Part shown: positions 1 to 5,998 of the stretch, piece by piece
Numbering within the stretch: the stretch's first letter is position 1
Layout: each line of letters opens with the position of its first letter
From: JANRKH01 sp033763595
GTDB lineage: Bacteria; Pseudomonadota; Alphaproteobacteria; Rickettsiales; Rickettsiaceae
Reading direction: 5' to 3'
Assembly (NCBI GenBank): GCA_033763595.1
Contig: JANRKH010000017.1
Coordinates: forward strand, 1 to 8,672
DNA length: 8,672 nucleotides
Position numbers and translations under genes: made by a program
Notes under the pieces: generated by a model
Seen by the model: the letters and a program-made list of their open reading frames with translations, nothing else
Database searches by the model: none
What the model was told of the DNA's origin: nothing

Positions 1-308
1 AAGTTTTTTAATTTATTCTACATTAATCAGAAATATAACTTCTAGATAATTTGTGAAGTTTGGGTATTTAATAATTGCATTGAAGAAGTTATGCAACTGA
101 TTTTCTATAAAATTATTATGTTGAAATGAACTTTTATTAGACCTCCCATCGCAACAGATAAATTAGTTAAGAATTTTATGTTATGTGGGGAGGTCTATTT
201 CTCTATCTAGAGAGAGTTTTGAAAGAGGTCTACAAAACATTTGCTCCCACTATATATGTAAAAGACTTACAACAAGTTCGCGTACTTAATTGCACGTGAG
301 TAGTAGTG
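1..308. other. Noncoding region downstream of the outer-membrane protein gene
   Basis: No credible coding region is visible on either strand; the ATG at 118 meets a stop after three codons. The stretch is AT-rich. It contains a 6-bp dyad, TTGCAT (75-80) and ATGCAA (91-96) with a 10-nt spacer, and the larger inverted repeat at 138-197, annotated separately. On the minus strand it would be the 3' untranslated region of the barrel gene that ends at 309. No T-run follows a stem in that direction, so I cannot assign an intrinsic terminator. I see no tRNA-like T-loop and no known small-RNA signature. Confidence 0.6.
138..232. repeat. Inverted repeat TAGACCTCCC / GGGAGGTCTA with an extra direct copy
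   Basis: TAGACCTCCC at 138-147 is the exact reverse complement of GGGAGGTCTA at 188-197, giving a 10-bp perfect stem around a 40-nt loop. The loop can form a further short helix, ATAAA (158-162) with TTTAT (175-179). A second copy of the distal arm, GAGGTCTA, lies at 225-232, so the left arm could pair with either copy. Between the two copies, CTCT (201-204) and AGAG (209-212) form a small hairpin. This could be a palindromic repeat element of the kind known in Rickettsia genomes, a 3'-UTR RNA structure, or a remnant of a small inverted-repeat element. The pairing is directly visible; the role is not known. Confidence 0.55.
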
Positions 309-1148
309 TTAAATGGGTAAATTATATGTAAAGCCTACTATAATTTCGAAGGCGCCAAAAGTTCTGTTAAACTTCAATTTATCATACTGCACGTCTTTAT
401 CTGTTGGGACACCCCCAGATGATAATCTATTCATAAATACTTCGCTCGTTTTTGCAGTGTTAATCGCGAGAGAATTAATTATAATATTTTTTGTAACATG
501 CAAATTGACTCCAGCATTTATAGCTAAATCCCGTGTTATTGATTTTTGAGCCCCAATACCTGCTTCCCAAGAAAATGAATTAGAATAGCTTGAGGAAAAC
601 TTGACTTTGTAAGTATCGATAATGCCTCCAGCGCCGTTACTGATTTTGTATGGTATAGATGCTTCTTGAAGTTTAACTCTACCAATCCCAAGACCGAGTG
701 TTATGTAAGGGTGGAATAGATCATTTTCTTTAAGCTTATATACAAAATTGGTCATATAATTTCTTGCGCTAGCATTGGTTTTTACTGTGTCTCCTCCGTT
801 CTGTTCGGCCAAAGTGACAAATATTGGATATTTCTTTTTATATTCAATGGAAAATTCAGTCGCTATTCCTGGAGTAATTTTATATCCAATAAGCCCGGCA
901 TATAAAGAACTTGGTTTTGTGATCCTAAATGAAGTTTGAGTGTTTTCTTCGATTATCTTATTTGATAGAGTTTTGGATATACCACCGAATCCACCAATAT
1001 AGTATTTGGATTCACTTTTGTGAAGTTTACAAGCAGTAGAATCAAGTCCTGCAGATATAATAATTGCCGCTATGACAAAATTGCGAATTGCAGAAATTGC
1101 TTTATAAAAAGATGCAGACTTAGTATTATTGTTTATGCTTATGTTCAT
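309..1148 (-). CDS. Outer-membrane beta-barrel (surface antigen-like) protein
   Basis: This 279-residue protein has a secretion signal: a positive N-region (K10, K16, R22), then a hydrophobic stretch FVIAAIIISAG at about residues 24-34 and likely cleavage near STA-C40. The Cys at 40 is preceded by S-T-A, a poor lipobox, so a lipoprotein is unlikely but not excluded. The mature part shows about eight amphipathic strands alternating with polar loops, near residues 49-57, 81-91, 95-105, 129-139, 146-158, 190-203, 208-218 and 263-276, as in small eight-stranded barrels. The C-terminal strand contains GFTYNL, close to the BAM beta-signal, but ends with two extra residues, Pro-Ile, instead of an aromatic. 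Small barrels of this sort are common surface proteins (for example Adr-type adhesins) in Rickettsiales, so a host-contact role is an inference. The gene has its own promoter and is probably not a functional part of the isc operon. The exact family is not recognised. Confidence 0.85.
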   Translation of the reverse strand: MNISINNNTKSASFYKAISAIRNFVIAAIIISAGLDSTACKLHKSESKYYIGGFGGISKTLSNKIIEENTQTSFRITKPSSLYAGLIGYKITPGIATEFSIEYKKKYPIFVTLAEQNGGDTVKTNASARNYMTNFVYKLKENDLFHPYITLGLGIGRVKLQEASIPYKISNGAGGIIDTYKVKFSSSYSNSFSWEAGIGAQKSITRDLAINAGVNLHVTKNIIINSLAINTAKTSEVFMNRLSSGGVPTDKDVQYDKLKFNRTFGAFEIIVGFTYNLPI

Positions 1149-1153
1149 TTGGC

Positions 1154-1170
1154 TTCACTTTTTTAGTGAA
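1154..1170. promoter_or_regulatory. Dyad TTCACT-N5-AGTGAA over the predicted start of the barrel-gene transcript
   Basis: TTCACT (1154-1159) and AGTGAA (1165-1170) are perfect inverted arms with a 5-nt spacer. The site starts immediately downstream of the -10 box of the predicted promoter and ends five bases before the start codon of the barrel gene. A T-run does not follow it in the minus direction, so it does not look like the fdx terminator. It could be an operator at the transcription start site or a small hairpin in the leader. The role is inferred from position only. Confidence 0.4.
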
Positions 1171-1199
1171 ACTATAAAAAAACTCTAGATTTATGTCAA
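1171..1199 (-). promoter_or_regulatory. Near-consensus sigma70 promoter for the outer-membrane protein gene
   Basis: On the minus strand, TTGACA (1194-1199, 6 of 6 to consensus) and TATAGT (1171-1176, 5 of 6) are separated by exactly 17 bp. The -35 box abuts the fdx stop codon (1200-1202). A start about seven bases downstream, near 1164, would give a leader of only about 16 nt before the ATG at 1148. This is one of the two best promoter matches in the window and implies that the barrel gene is transcribed independently of the isc operon. Confidence 0.75.
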
Positions 1200-1523
1200 T
1201 TAAATATTTCTCGAAGCTATTGGAAGTTTAAATTTTATACCCTCCATCTCTTTTGTAATAATAATCTGACAGCCAAGTCTTGATGTGCTTGTGAGGCCAA
1301 ATGCGAGATCAAGCATATCCTCTTCCTCCTCCTTTGGCGGAGTTAATTTGGCATAATGTTCAGAATCAACGATCACATGGCAAGTAGAACATGCAAGAGA
1401 GCCCTCGCATGCTCCTTCGAGGTCTATATTATTTGATCTTGCTACTTCGAGAACCGAAAGGCCTTCAAGTGCTTCTACTTCAACTTCTTGGTTATTTGCT
1501 ACTATGAAATATATTTTTGTCAT
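1200..1523 (-). CDS. fdx: Adrenodoxin-type [2Fe-2S] ferredoxin of the ISC system
   Basis: This is a 107-residue ferredoxin, the usual length for bacterial ISC ferredoxins. The four cluster ligands are C39, C45, C48 and C85 in the pattern C-x5-C-x2-C-x36-C, with the surrounding CEGSLACSTCH and TSRLGCQI segments typical of the mitochondrial and ISC type rather than plant type. The acidic stretch PPKEEEEDMLDLA at about residues 62-74 matches the partner-docking helix of this family. In the family it supplies electrons to cluster assembly on IscU-IscS in the cytoplasm. It is the last gene of the operon, starting 11 bp after hscA. A weak AGAGA ribosome-binding site precedes the ATG. All key residues are present. 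Confidence 0.97.
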   Translation of the reverse strand: MTKIYFIVANNQEVEVEALEGLSVLEVARSNNIDLEGACEGSLACSTCHVIVDSEHYAKLTPPKEEEEDMLDLAFGLTSTSRLGCQIIITKEMEGIKFKLPIASRNI

Positions 1524-1534
1524 TTTCTCTTAAT

Positions 1535-3280
1535 TTATACTTTTTTTCCTACTAGATAATTTTTAAGCTCTTTATTAATGATGCCCTCAAAAAATTTCTC
1601 GGTTTTTTTATTGAGAATTTTGAGCTCATTCTCAAGAGTAACCAAATTGAGCTCATCAAGCTCTGAATCAAGCTTTATACAATATTCTCTTAGTTCGTTG
1701 ATTTCGTTTAATGGCAGATCTATCTCTTTGTTGCTAAGTAAAGATTTAATTCTAACTATAGAATTTTTAAGATTATAACGTATAGTTATTTCGCTTGCTT
1801 TGCTATGATCTTCTTCCGCATGTTCCATAGCGCTTTTGAGCATCATCACAATGTCAAGATCTGTAATACCGTAAGATGGGTTTACTATTAGTTCTTCCGA
1901 ATGATGCATTGAATTCTCGGTAGCCTTAACAGTCAAAAGTCCGTCAGCATCTAGTGTGAATATTACGTCAACTACAATTGATCCAGCAGGACCTACTGGA
2001 ATATTTGCGAGCTTGAATCTTCCAAGGGATCTACATTCCGATGCAAGCTCTCTATCACCTTGCACAACATGAAAGTCAATCGAGGTTTGATTGTCGACTT
2101 GCGTAGTGAATTTTCTTGTAATGCTTGCAGGGATTGGAGTATTTCTCGGTATAATTACATCCACTACGCCGCCCATGACCTCAACTCCAAGGGATAATGG
2201 TAGAACGTCTATTATCACATCTCCGCCTCTATTTGCAAGGTTTGCTGCTTGACGTGCTGCGCCTTTAGCTACTATTGTGTCAGGGTCCAGGTCTGATATT
2301 ATCTTAACTCCCTCGAAGTTCTTTGCCAAAGCTTCTGAAATAATAGGAAGCTTTGTACTTCCGCCAACTAAAATGATACCATCAATCTGATCTAACTTAC
2401 TTTCATATAAGGCTTTTTTGGAGAGTGATATAGTGCGGTCTATTATGTCTTTAGTGATCAGTTCTAGTTCTTTTTTGTTAAGTTTCATATCGTCAAAAGA
2501 CAGAGAGCTAGATTCTTTGAGTTTTCTACATTTGCGGAGAAATTCACTTGAGAAAATTTGATCTTGATCTAACTTATATTTACTCGCAAAGCTTTTTGCA
2601 ATCGCGACATCTATATCATCTCCTCCAAGCAGTGAGTCCCCAGAAAGCGAAACTACCTGAAACACTCCCATTTGCAATTTAAGTATTGAGACATCAAAAG
2701 TACCTCCGCCAAAGTCATATACCATATAATTTCCCTCGGCTTTAGTGTCAAGGCCCCAGTAATATGCAGCAGCTGTTGGTTCTGCGATCATTCTTACAAC
2801 CTCAATACCAGCGAGACGTGCGCTATTTTTTATCATTGTCTTTGCGACATCGTCAAAATATGCCGGAACAGTTACCACTGCTTTATGTACAGTCTTGTTG
2901 AGATAATTCTCAGCGGTAGTTTTCAATTTACCGAAAATCATTGAACCTATATCTTCTGGAGTAAAAATAATTCCATTGACATCCAAAAATATTTTATCAT
3001 CCTTGAATCTGATAGCGTACTTTAAATCATTAGTAAATATGTCGGAATTCAAATTATACCAATAGCATTTGCCAAATAACCTTTTGATGGATTTGATGAC
3101 GTACCCACCAATCTCAATTTCTGATGAGGTCAAGGCTTGTCCTTGCTCATTTGGGATTATGATAGTTTTGCCATTTTCCACGACTCCGACGAGAGAATTC
3201 GTTGTACCAAAATCTATCCCTACAACTACTTCATTTTTATTTGGTACTCTTGTTTCTGGCTCTCTAATATCTAAAAGCAT
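1535..3280 (-). CDS. hscA: Hsp70-type chaperone HscA for Fe-S cluster transfer
   Basis: This 581-residue specialised Hsp70 binds the LPPVK motif of IscU and uses ATP to release its Fe-S cluster. The nucleotide-binding domain (about residues 18-350) shows the phosphate-1 motif GIDFGTTNSL (21-30), VVTVPAYFDD (135-144), EPTAAAYYWGLD (167-178), the phosphate-2 motif YDFGGGTFDVSIL (188-200) and the adenosine motif ILVGGSTKLP (303-312). The interdomain linker DVLPLSLGVEVMGG is at 358-371. The beta-sandwich with FTTQVDNQTS and QGDRELASECRSLGRF follows at about 391-422, then a helical lid. Compared with E. coli HscA (616 aa), about 15 residues are missing just before SIKRLFGK (64-71), where other Hsp70s carry the PS-x-V and VG-x-x-A segment; as far as I recall, rickettsial HscA shares this. 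The start codon overlaps the end of hscB by 10 bases (ATGCTTTTAG), indicating translational coupling. Confidence 0.97.
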   Translation of the reverse strand: MLLDIREPETRVPNKNEVVVGIDFGTTNSLVGVVENGKTIIIPNEQGQALTSSEIEIGGYVIKSIKRLFGKCYWYNLNSDIFTNDLKYAIRFKDDKIFLDVNGIIFTPEDIGSMIFGKLKTTAENYLNKTVHKAVVTVPAYFDDVAKTMIKNSARLAGIEVVRMIAEPTAAAYYWGLDTKAEGNYMVYDFGGGTFDVSILKLQMGVFQVVSLSGDSLLGGDDIDVAIAKSFASKYKLDQDQIFSSEFLRKCRKLKESSSLSFDDMKLNKKELELITKDIIDRTISLSKKALYESKLDQIDGIILVGGSTKLPIISEALAKNFEGVKIISDLDPDTIVAKGAARQAANLANRGGDVIIDVLPLSLGVEVMGGVVDVIIPRNTPIPASITRKFTTQVDNQTSIDFHVVQGDRELASECRSLGRFKLANIPVGPAGSIVVDVIFTLDADGLLTVKATENSMHHSEELIVNPSYGITDLDIVMMLKSAMEHAEEDHSKASEITIRYNLKNSIVRIKSLLSNKEIDLPLNEINELREYCIKLDSELDELNLVTLENELKILNKKTEKFFEGIINKELKNYLVGKKV

Positions 3281-3786
3281 TCTTGTATTTTTTTATCCGT
3301 CATTTGAATTATGTTATCATAATATTTTAACATTAGTGTTTTGATGCTCACTTCGTTAAAATATGATTCTTTGAAAAGTGCGCTCATTTCTTTTAAATGA
3401 GCCTCTCGTATGATCTTTAAATTATCTCTAAAAATTATAAGATCATTGAATTCCGTAATATTCTCAAGGAATTCCATTGTTTCTAGCATCTCGATCAGAA
3501 ACTCTTGGTCTATTTTTTTTCTTGATTCTTGATCGTCGTTTAAATGTATGCCTTTTAAATTTAAAATATGATGAGCCCTTAGAAAATCATCTTTAAGAGT
3601 TTTGTAAGCGCTATTTATATCTAGTGATTTACTAATATTTGTGATTATATCGCCAGTGTTCTCAGGGTCATTAATGCCATAGGTATCCTGATGATAAATT
3701 TTTTGCAGTGCCAGGTATTTTAGCTCAAGACTTTCTTTGTCAAGGTCAAATTTTTCCTCAAGTCCAAAAATGTTAAAAAAATTCAT
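3271..3786 (-). CDS. hscB: J-domain co-chaperone HscB with HQD instead of HPD
   Basis: This 171-residue protein has the HscB layout. An N-terminal J domain covers residues 1 to about 75, starting MNFFNIFGL like MDYFTLFGL of E. coli, with NSAYKTLKDDFLRAHHIL at 58-75. A C-terminal three-helix domain follows. FLIEMLETMEFLE at 96-108 aligns with the IscU-binding helix (FLMEQLELREELD). HscB delivers IscU to HscA and stimulates its ATPase. The catalytic HPD loop reads His32-Gln33-Asp34, with codons CAT CAG GAT at 3685-3693, and the following basic residue is Thr35. The three codons sit in an intact frame, so this is a substitution rather than a frameshift. I chose the ATG at 3784-3786; an upstream in-frame ATG at 3822 would add 12 unconserved residues and overlap iscA. 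The gene begins 5 bp after the iscA stop. Confidence 0.92.
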   Translation of the reverse strand: MNFFNIFGLEEKFDLDKESLELKYLALQKIYHQDTYGINDPENTGDIITNISKSLDINSAYKTLKDDFLRAHHILNLKGIHLNDDQESRKKIDQEFLIEMLETMEFLENITEFNDLIIFRDNLKIIREAHLKEMSALFKESYFNEVSIKTLMLKYYDNIIQMTDKKIQECF

Positions 3787-3791
3787 AAAAT

Positions 3792-4142
3792 TTACGCAGA
3801 AAAAGATGAGCCACAGCCGCACTTACCTTTTTCATTTGGATTGAGAAAAGTGAAGCCGGATTTGAATTTATCTTCTGTAAAATCCATTTCGGATCCTACT
3901 AAATACATTACTGCCAAAGGATCAACTAAAACTCTAACATCGTCTTGTAAAATTTCCTCTTCCGCGGGATTTTTATCATATGCATATTCGATATTATATG
4001 CAAGACCAGAACATCCTCCTTTTTTCACACTCACTCTTATTCCATAAGCTTTTTTATCTTTTTGAGATAATAAGAACTTGATTCTGGTGATAGCGTCCTT
4101 AGAGATTGTTATTAAAGCTTTTTTTTGTGTTAAATTTTGCAT
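3792..4142 (-). CDS. iscA: A-type Fe-S cluster carrier IscA
   Basis: This 116-residue protein belongs to the HesB/IscA family, which receives iron or Fe-S clusters and passes them to apo-targets. The three conserved cysteines are present: C44 in GGCSGLAYN, and C108 and C110 in GKCGCGSSF near the C-terminus. The core segments VLVDPLAVMYLVGSEMDF (71-88) and GFTFLNPN (96-103) are typical. Length is close to the family norm of about 107-120 residues, with a slightly longer N-terminus. It sits 25 bp after iscU and 5 bp before hscB, so it is within the operon. Nothing suggests inactivation. From sequence alone the A-type subclass (IscA, SufA or ErpA) is decided mainly by gene context. Confidence 0.96.
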   Translation of the reverse strand: MQNLTQKKALITISKDAITRIKFLLSQKDKKAYGIRVSVKKGGCSGLAYNIEYAYDKNPAEEEILQDDVRVLVDPLAVMYLVGSEMDFTEDKFKSGFTFLNPNEKGKCGCGSSFSA

Positions 4143-4167
4143 ATTAGTTTATGAATTTTTAAGTAGG

Positions 4168-4557
4168 TTAATCTGACCTTGCTCTTTTATCCTTATAATC
4201 TTTTATGGCAGCTTTAATAGCATCTTCTGCAAGTAAAGAGCAGTGAAGCTTGACTGGTGGTAAAGAGAGTTCCTCAGCTATAGACGTATTTTTTATTTCG
4301 TTTGCTTGGTCAAGAGTTTTGCCTTTAATTAACTCTGTAACAAGAGAGCTTGATGCTATTGCTGAGCCGCATCCAAAAGTCTTAAACTTTGCATCCTCTA
4401 TAATGCCATCGTCGCTAACCATAATTTGTAATTTCATTACATCGCCGCATGCCGGCGCTCCGACTATCCCAGTCCCTACATTTGGTTTTGTTTTATCCAT
4501 TGAACCAACGTTACTTGGATTTTCATAGTGATCTATCACTTTTTTACTATAAGCCAT
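4168..4557 (-). CDS. iscU: Fe-S cluster assembly scaffold IscU
   Basis: This 129-residue scaffold matches the usual bacterial IscU length. The ligands C37 and D39 (APACGDV), C63 (FGCGSAIASSS), H105 and C106 (KLHCSLLAEDA) are all present. The HscA-recognition motif LPPVK is at 99-103. Together these support a working scaffold that accepts sulfur from IscS, builds a [2Fe-2S] cluster with ferredoxin, and is unloaded by HscA and HscB. A strong ribosome-binding site, AAGGGGG (4563-4569 on the minus strand), lies 5 bases before the ATG and is the best in the operon, fitting a scaffold needed in high amount. The gene starts 16 bp after iscS. Confidence 0.98.
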   Translation of the reverse strand: MAYSKKVIDHYENPSNVGSMDKTKPNVGTGIVGAPACGDVMKLQIMVSDDGIIEDAKFKTFGCGSAIASSSLVTELIKGKTLDQANEIKNTSIAEELSLPPVKLHCSLLAEDAIKAAIKDYKDKRARSD

Positions 4558-4573
4558 ATTTTCCCCCTTAAAA

Positions 4574-5785
4574 TTAATGTTCTTGCCATTTAATAGTTTT
4601 TAAATCAATTCCCTCTTGGACCATTTCCCATAATGGACTCATGTCCCTTAGTCTCTGAACTGATGATATAATAAGTTTTGCAGCATACTCTACCTCCTCT
4701 TTTGTTGTAAATCTTCCAAATCCAAACCTAATTGATGTATGCGCAAGTTCCTCCTCTACCCCGAGGGCCCTTAAGACATATGATGGCTCAAGAGATGAAG
4801 AAGTGCAAGCTGATCCAGAGGATACTGCAAGGTCTTTAATTGCAAGAATTAATGACTCACCTTCAACATATGAGAAGCTTAAATTAAGGTTACCAGGATA
4901 TCTTGCGTCTTGATCACCATTGAGGTACACTTCGTAGATATTATCTTGTATGGTTTTTAAAAAATAATCACTAAGATACTTTATTTTTTCATATTCTGTA
5001 GACATTTCCTTTTGCGCTATTTCTGCTGCAGCTCCAAGTCCGACAACAAGTGGAGTCGGTACTGTGCCAGATCTCATGCCACGCTCTTGTCCCCCGCCGT
5101 TAAATAATGCCTCTAATTTGACCCTAGGTCTTTTGCGAATATATAGCGCACCTATGCCCTTTGGTCCATATATTTTATGTCCTGATATACTAGCAAGATC
5201 TATTAAATTCTCCTCAACATCAATAGGAATCTTTCCGAAGCCTTGTGCTATATCACTATGAAAAAAAACATTATTTTCTCTGCAAATTTTTCCAATTTCC
5301 TTAAGAGGTTGGATCACTCCAATTTCATTATTGACTGCCATAATTGAAACTAGTGAAGTTTTTGCAGTGATGGCTTTTTTAAGTGCGCTAATGTCAATAA
5401 TGCCATTTGTTTGCACATCAAGATACGTGACCTCAATACCTTCGAGCTCGAGGTGCCTTGCAGCGTCAAGGACGCATTTATGCTCAGTCTTTGCGACTAT
5501 TATGTGATTTTTTTGCTCTTTATAAAATCTTGCTACTCCTTTAATAGCAAGGTTATTTGACTCAGTTGCGCCTGAGGTAAATATTATTTCTTTGGAGCTA
5601 GCATTTATTAGATTTGCTACTTTCTGTCTTGCTCTTTCAACGGCTTCTTCTGACTCCCATCCAAAAGAGTGACTTCTTGAGTGGGGATTGCCAAATTTGT
5701 CGGTAAAATATGGCATCATCTCATCTAAAACCCTTTGATCAATTGGGGTAGTGGATTGATAGTCCAAATATATTGGTATTTTCAT
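4574..5785 (-). CDS. iscS: Cysteine desulfurase IscS
   Basis: This is a 403-residue PLP-dependent cysteine desulfurase that converts cysteine to alanine and holds the sulfur as a persulfide. Key residues are visible: TSGATESNN at 70-78, H102 in TEHKCV, the PLP lysine K204 in SGHKIYGPKG, RSGT at 238-241, and catalytic C327 in the mobile loop SSGSACTSSSLEPSYV. The C-terminal tail PLWEMVQEGIDLKTIKW (384-400) corresponds to the family's IscU-docking tail, so this is the desulfurase that feeds IscU. The segment HSDIAQGFGKIPID (176-189) fits rickettsial and mitochondrial-type IscS. It follows a 213-bp spacer with a strong candidate promoter and precedes iscU by 16 bp. No strong ribosome-binding site is seen upstream. 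Confidence 0.98.
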   Translation of the reverse strand: MKIPIYLDYQSTTPIDQRVLDEMMPYFTDKFGNPHSRSHSFGWESEEAVERARQKVANLINASSKEIIFTSGATESNNLAIKGVARFYKEQKNHIIVAKTEHKCVLDAARHLELEGIEVTYLDVQTNGIIDISALKKAITAKTSLVSIMAVNNEIGVIQPLKEIGKICRENNVFFHSDIAQGFGKIPIDVEENLIDLASISGHKIYGPKGIGALYIRKRPRVKLEALFNGGGQERGMRSGTVPTPLVVGLGAAAEIAQKEMSTEYEKIKYLSDYFLKTIQDNIYEVYLNGDQDARYPGNLNLSFSYVEGESLILAIKDLAVSSGSACTSSSLEPSYVLRALGVEEELAHTSIRFGFGRFTTKEEVEYAAKLIISSVQRLRDMSPLWEMVQEGIDLKTIKWQEH

Positions 5786-5806
5786 ATTATTCTTTGCAAC
5801 TTATTA

Positions 5807-5835
5807 ATTATATGTTTTGTTCTCATTTCTGTTAA
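5807..5835 (-). promoter_or_regulatory. Strong internal sigma70-type promoter for iscS
   Basis: On the minus strand, TTAACA (5830-5835, 5 of 6) and TATAAT (5807-5812, 6 of 6) are spaced by 17 bp. The predicted start near 5800 leaves a leader of about 15 nt before the iscS ATG at 5785. This would let iscS-iscU-iscA-hscB-hscA-fdx be expressed without reading through iscR and the first desulfurase. AT-rich sequence raises the chance of random matches, but both boxes and the spacing agree. Confidence 0.65.
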
Positions 5836-5875
5836 AACGTGAGGGATTGATAGGAATTTTCGCCAAGTAAAACGT
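5833..5875. repeat. Direct repeat TAAAACGT, two copies 35 bp apart, at the iscS promoter
   Basis: Exact copies of TAAAACGT are at 5833-5840 and 5868-5875. The first overlaps the -35 box of the candidate iscS promoter and the second lies further upstream, an arrangement compatible with regulator binding. With 8-bp units in AT-rich DNA, chance is possible. No known factor is assigned. Confidence 0.35.
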
Positions 5876-5998
5876 AAGCGTATGTATTATACATGCTTAT
5901 CCATGCGGATTTTGGGACGAACATAACAACCAAACCGTCAGTTAGATAGAAATAAGCGCGAAACCTAGTGAAACTCAAATTATTCTGTAACTGTAACA

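Larger units (their letters stand above)
5786..5998 (-). other. 213-bp spacer between the two desulfurase genes
   Basis: This is the only large gap in an otherwise tightly packed operon. It holds a strong candidate promoter for iscS (5807-5835), two direct copies of TAAAACGT (5833-5840 and 5868-5875), and a palindrome ATGTATTATACAT (5882-5894). That palindrome contains TATAAT on the minus strand, but no -35 box is seen at the right distance. No ORF is supported and there is no clear terminator behind the upstream gene. Confidence 0.7.

Noticed and set aside
240..308. Possible tRNA or small structured RNA near the barrel gene end
   Set aside because: GTTCGCG loosely recalls a T-loop, but no acceptor stem, anticodon arm or D-arm can be assembled.
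1154..1170. TTCACT / AGTGAA hairpin as the fdx terminator
   Set aside because: No T-run follows in the minus direction, and the stem sits at the start point of a strong downstream promoter.
3069..3344. Plus-strand open frame opposite hscA and hscB
   Set aside because: It is antisense to well-conserved coding sequence, has no recognisable domain and no promoter support.
3787..3822. Longer HscB start at 3822, adding 12 residues and overlapping iscA
   Set aside because: The added residues (MRLWLIFFCVNF) have no counterpart in HscB proteins, and the downstream Met begins exactly at the conserved NFFNIFGL start.
5882..5894. TATAAT inside the palindrome ATGTATTATACAT as a further iscS promoter
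   Set aside because: No -35 hexamer resembling TTGACA is found 16-18 bp upstream, and a much better promoter lies closer to iscS.
5926..5958. Possible type 2 IscR site around the GGTTTGGTTGTTA stretch on the minus strand
   Set aside because: Beyond the GTTTG core, agreement with the E. coli consensus is near chance on both halves.
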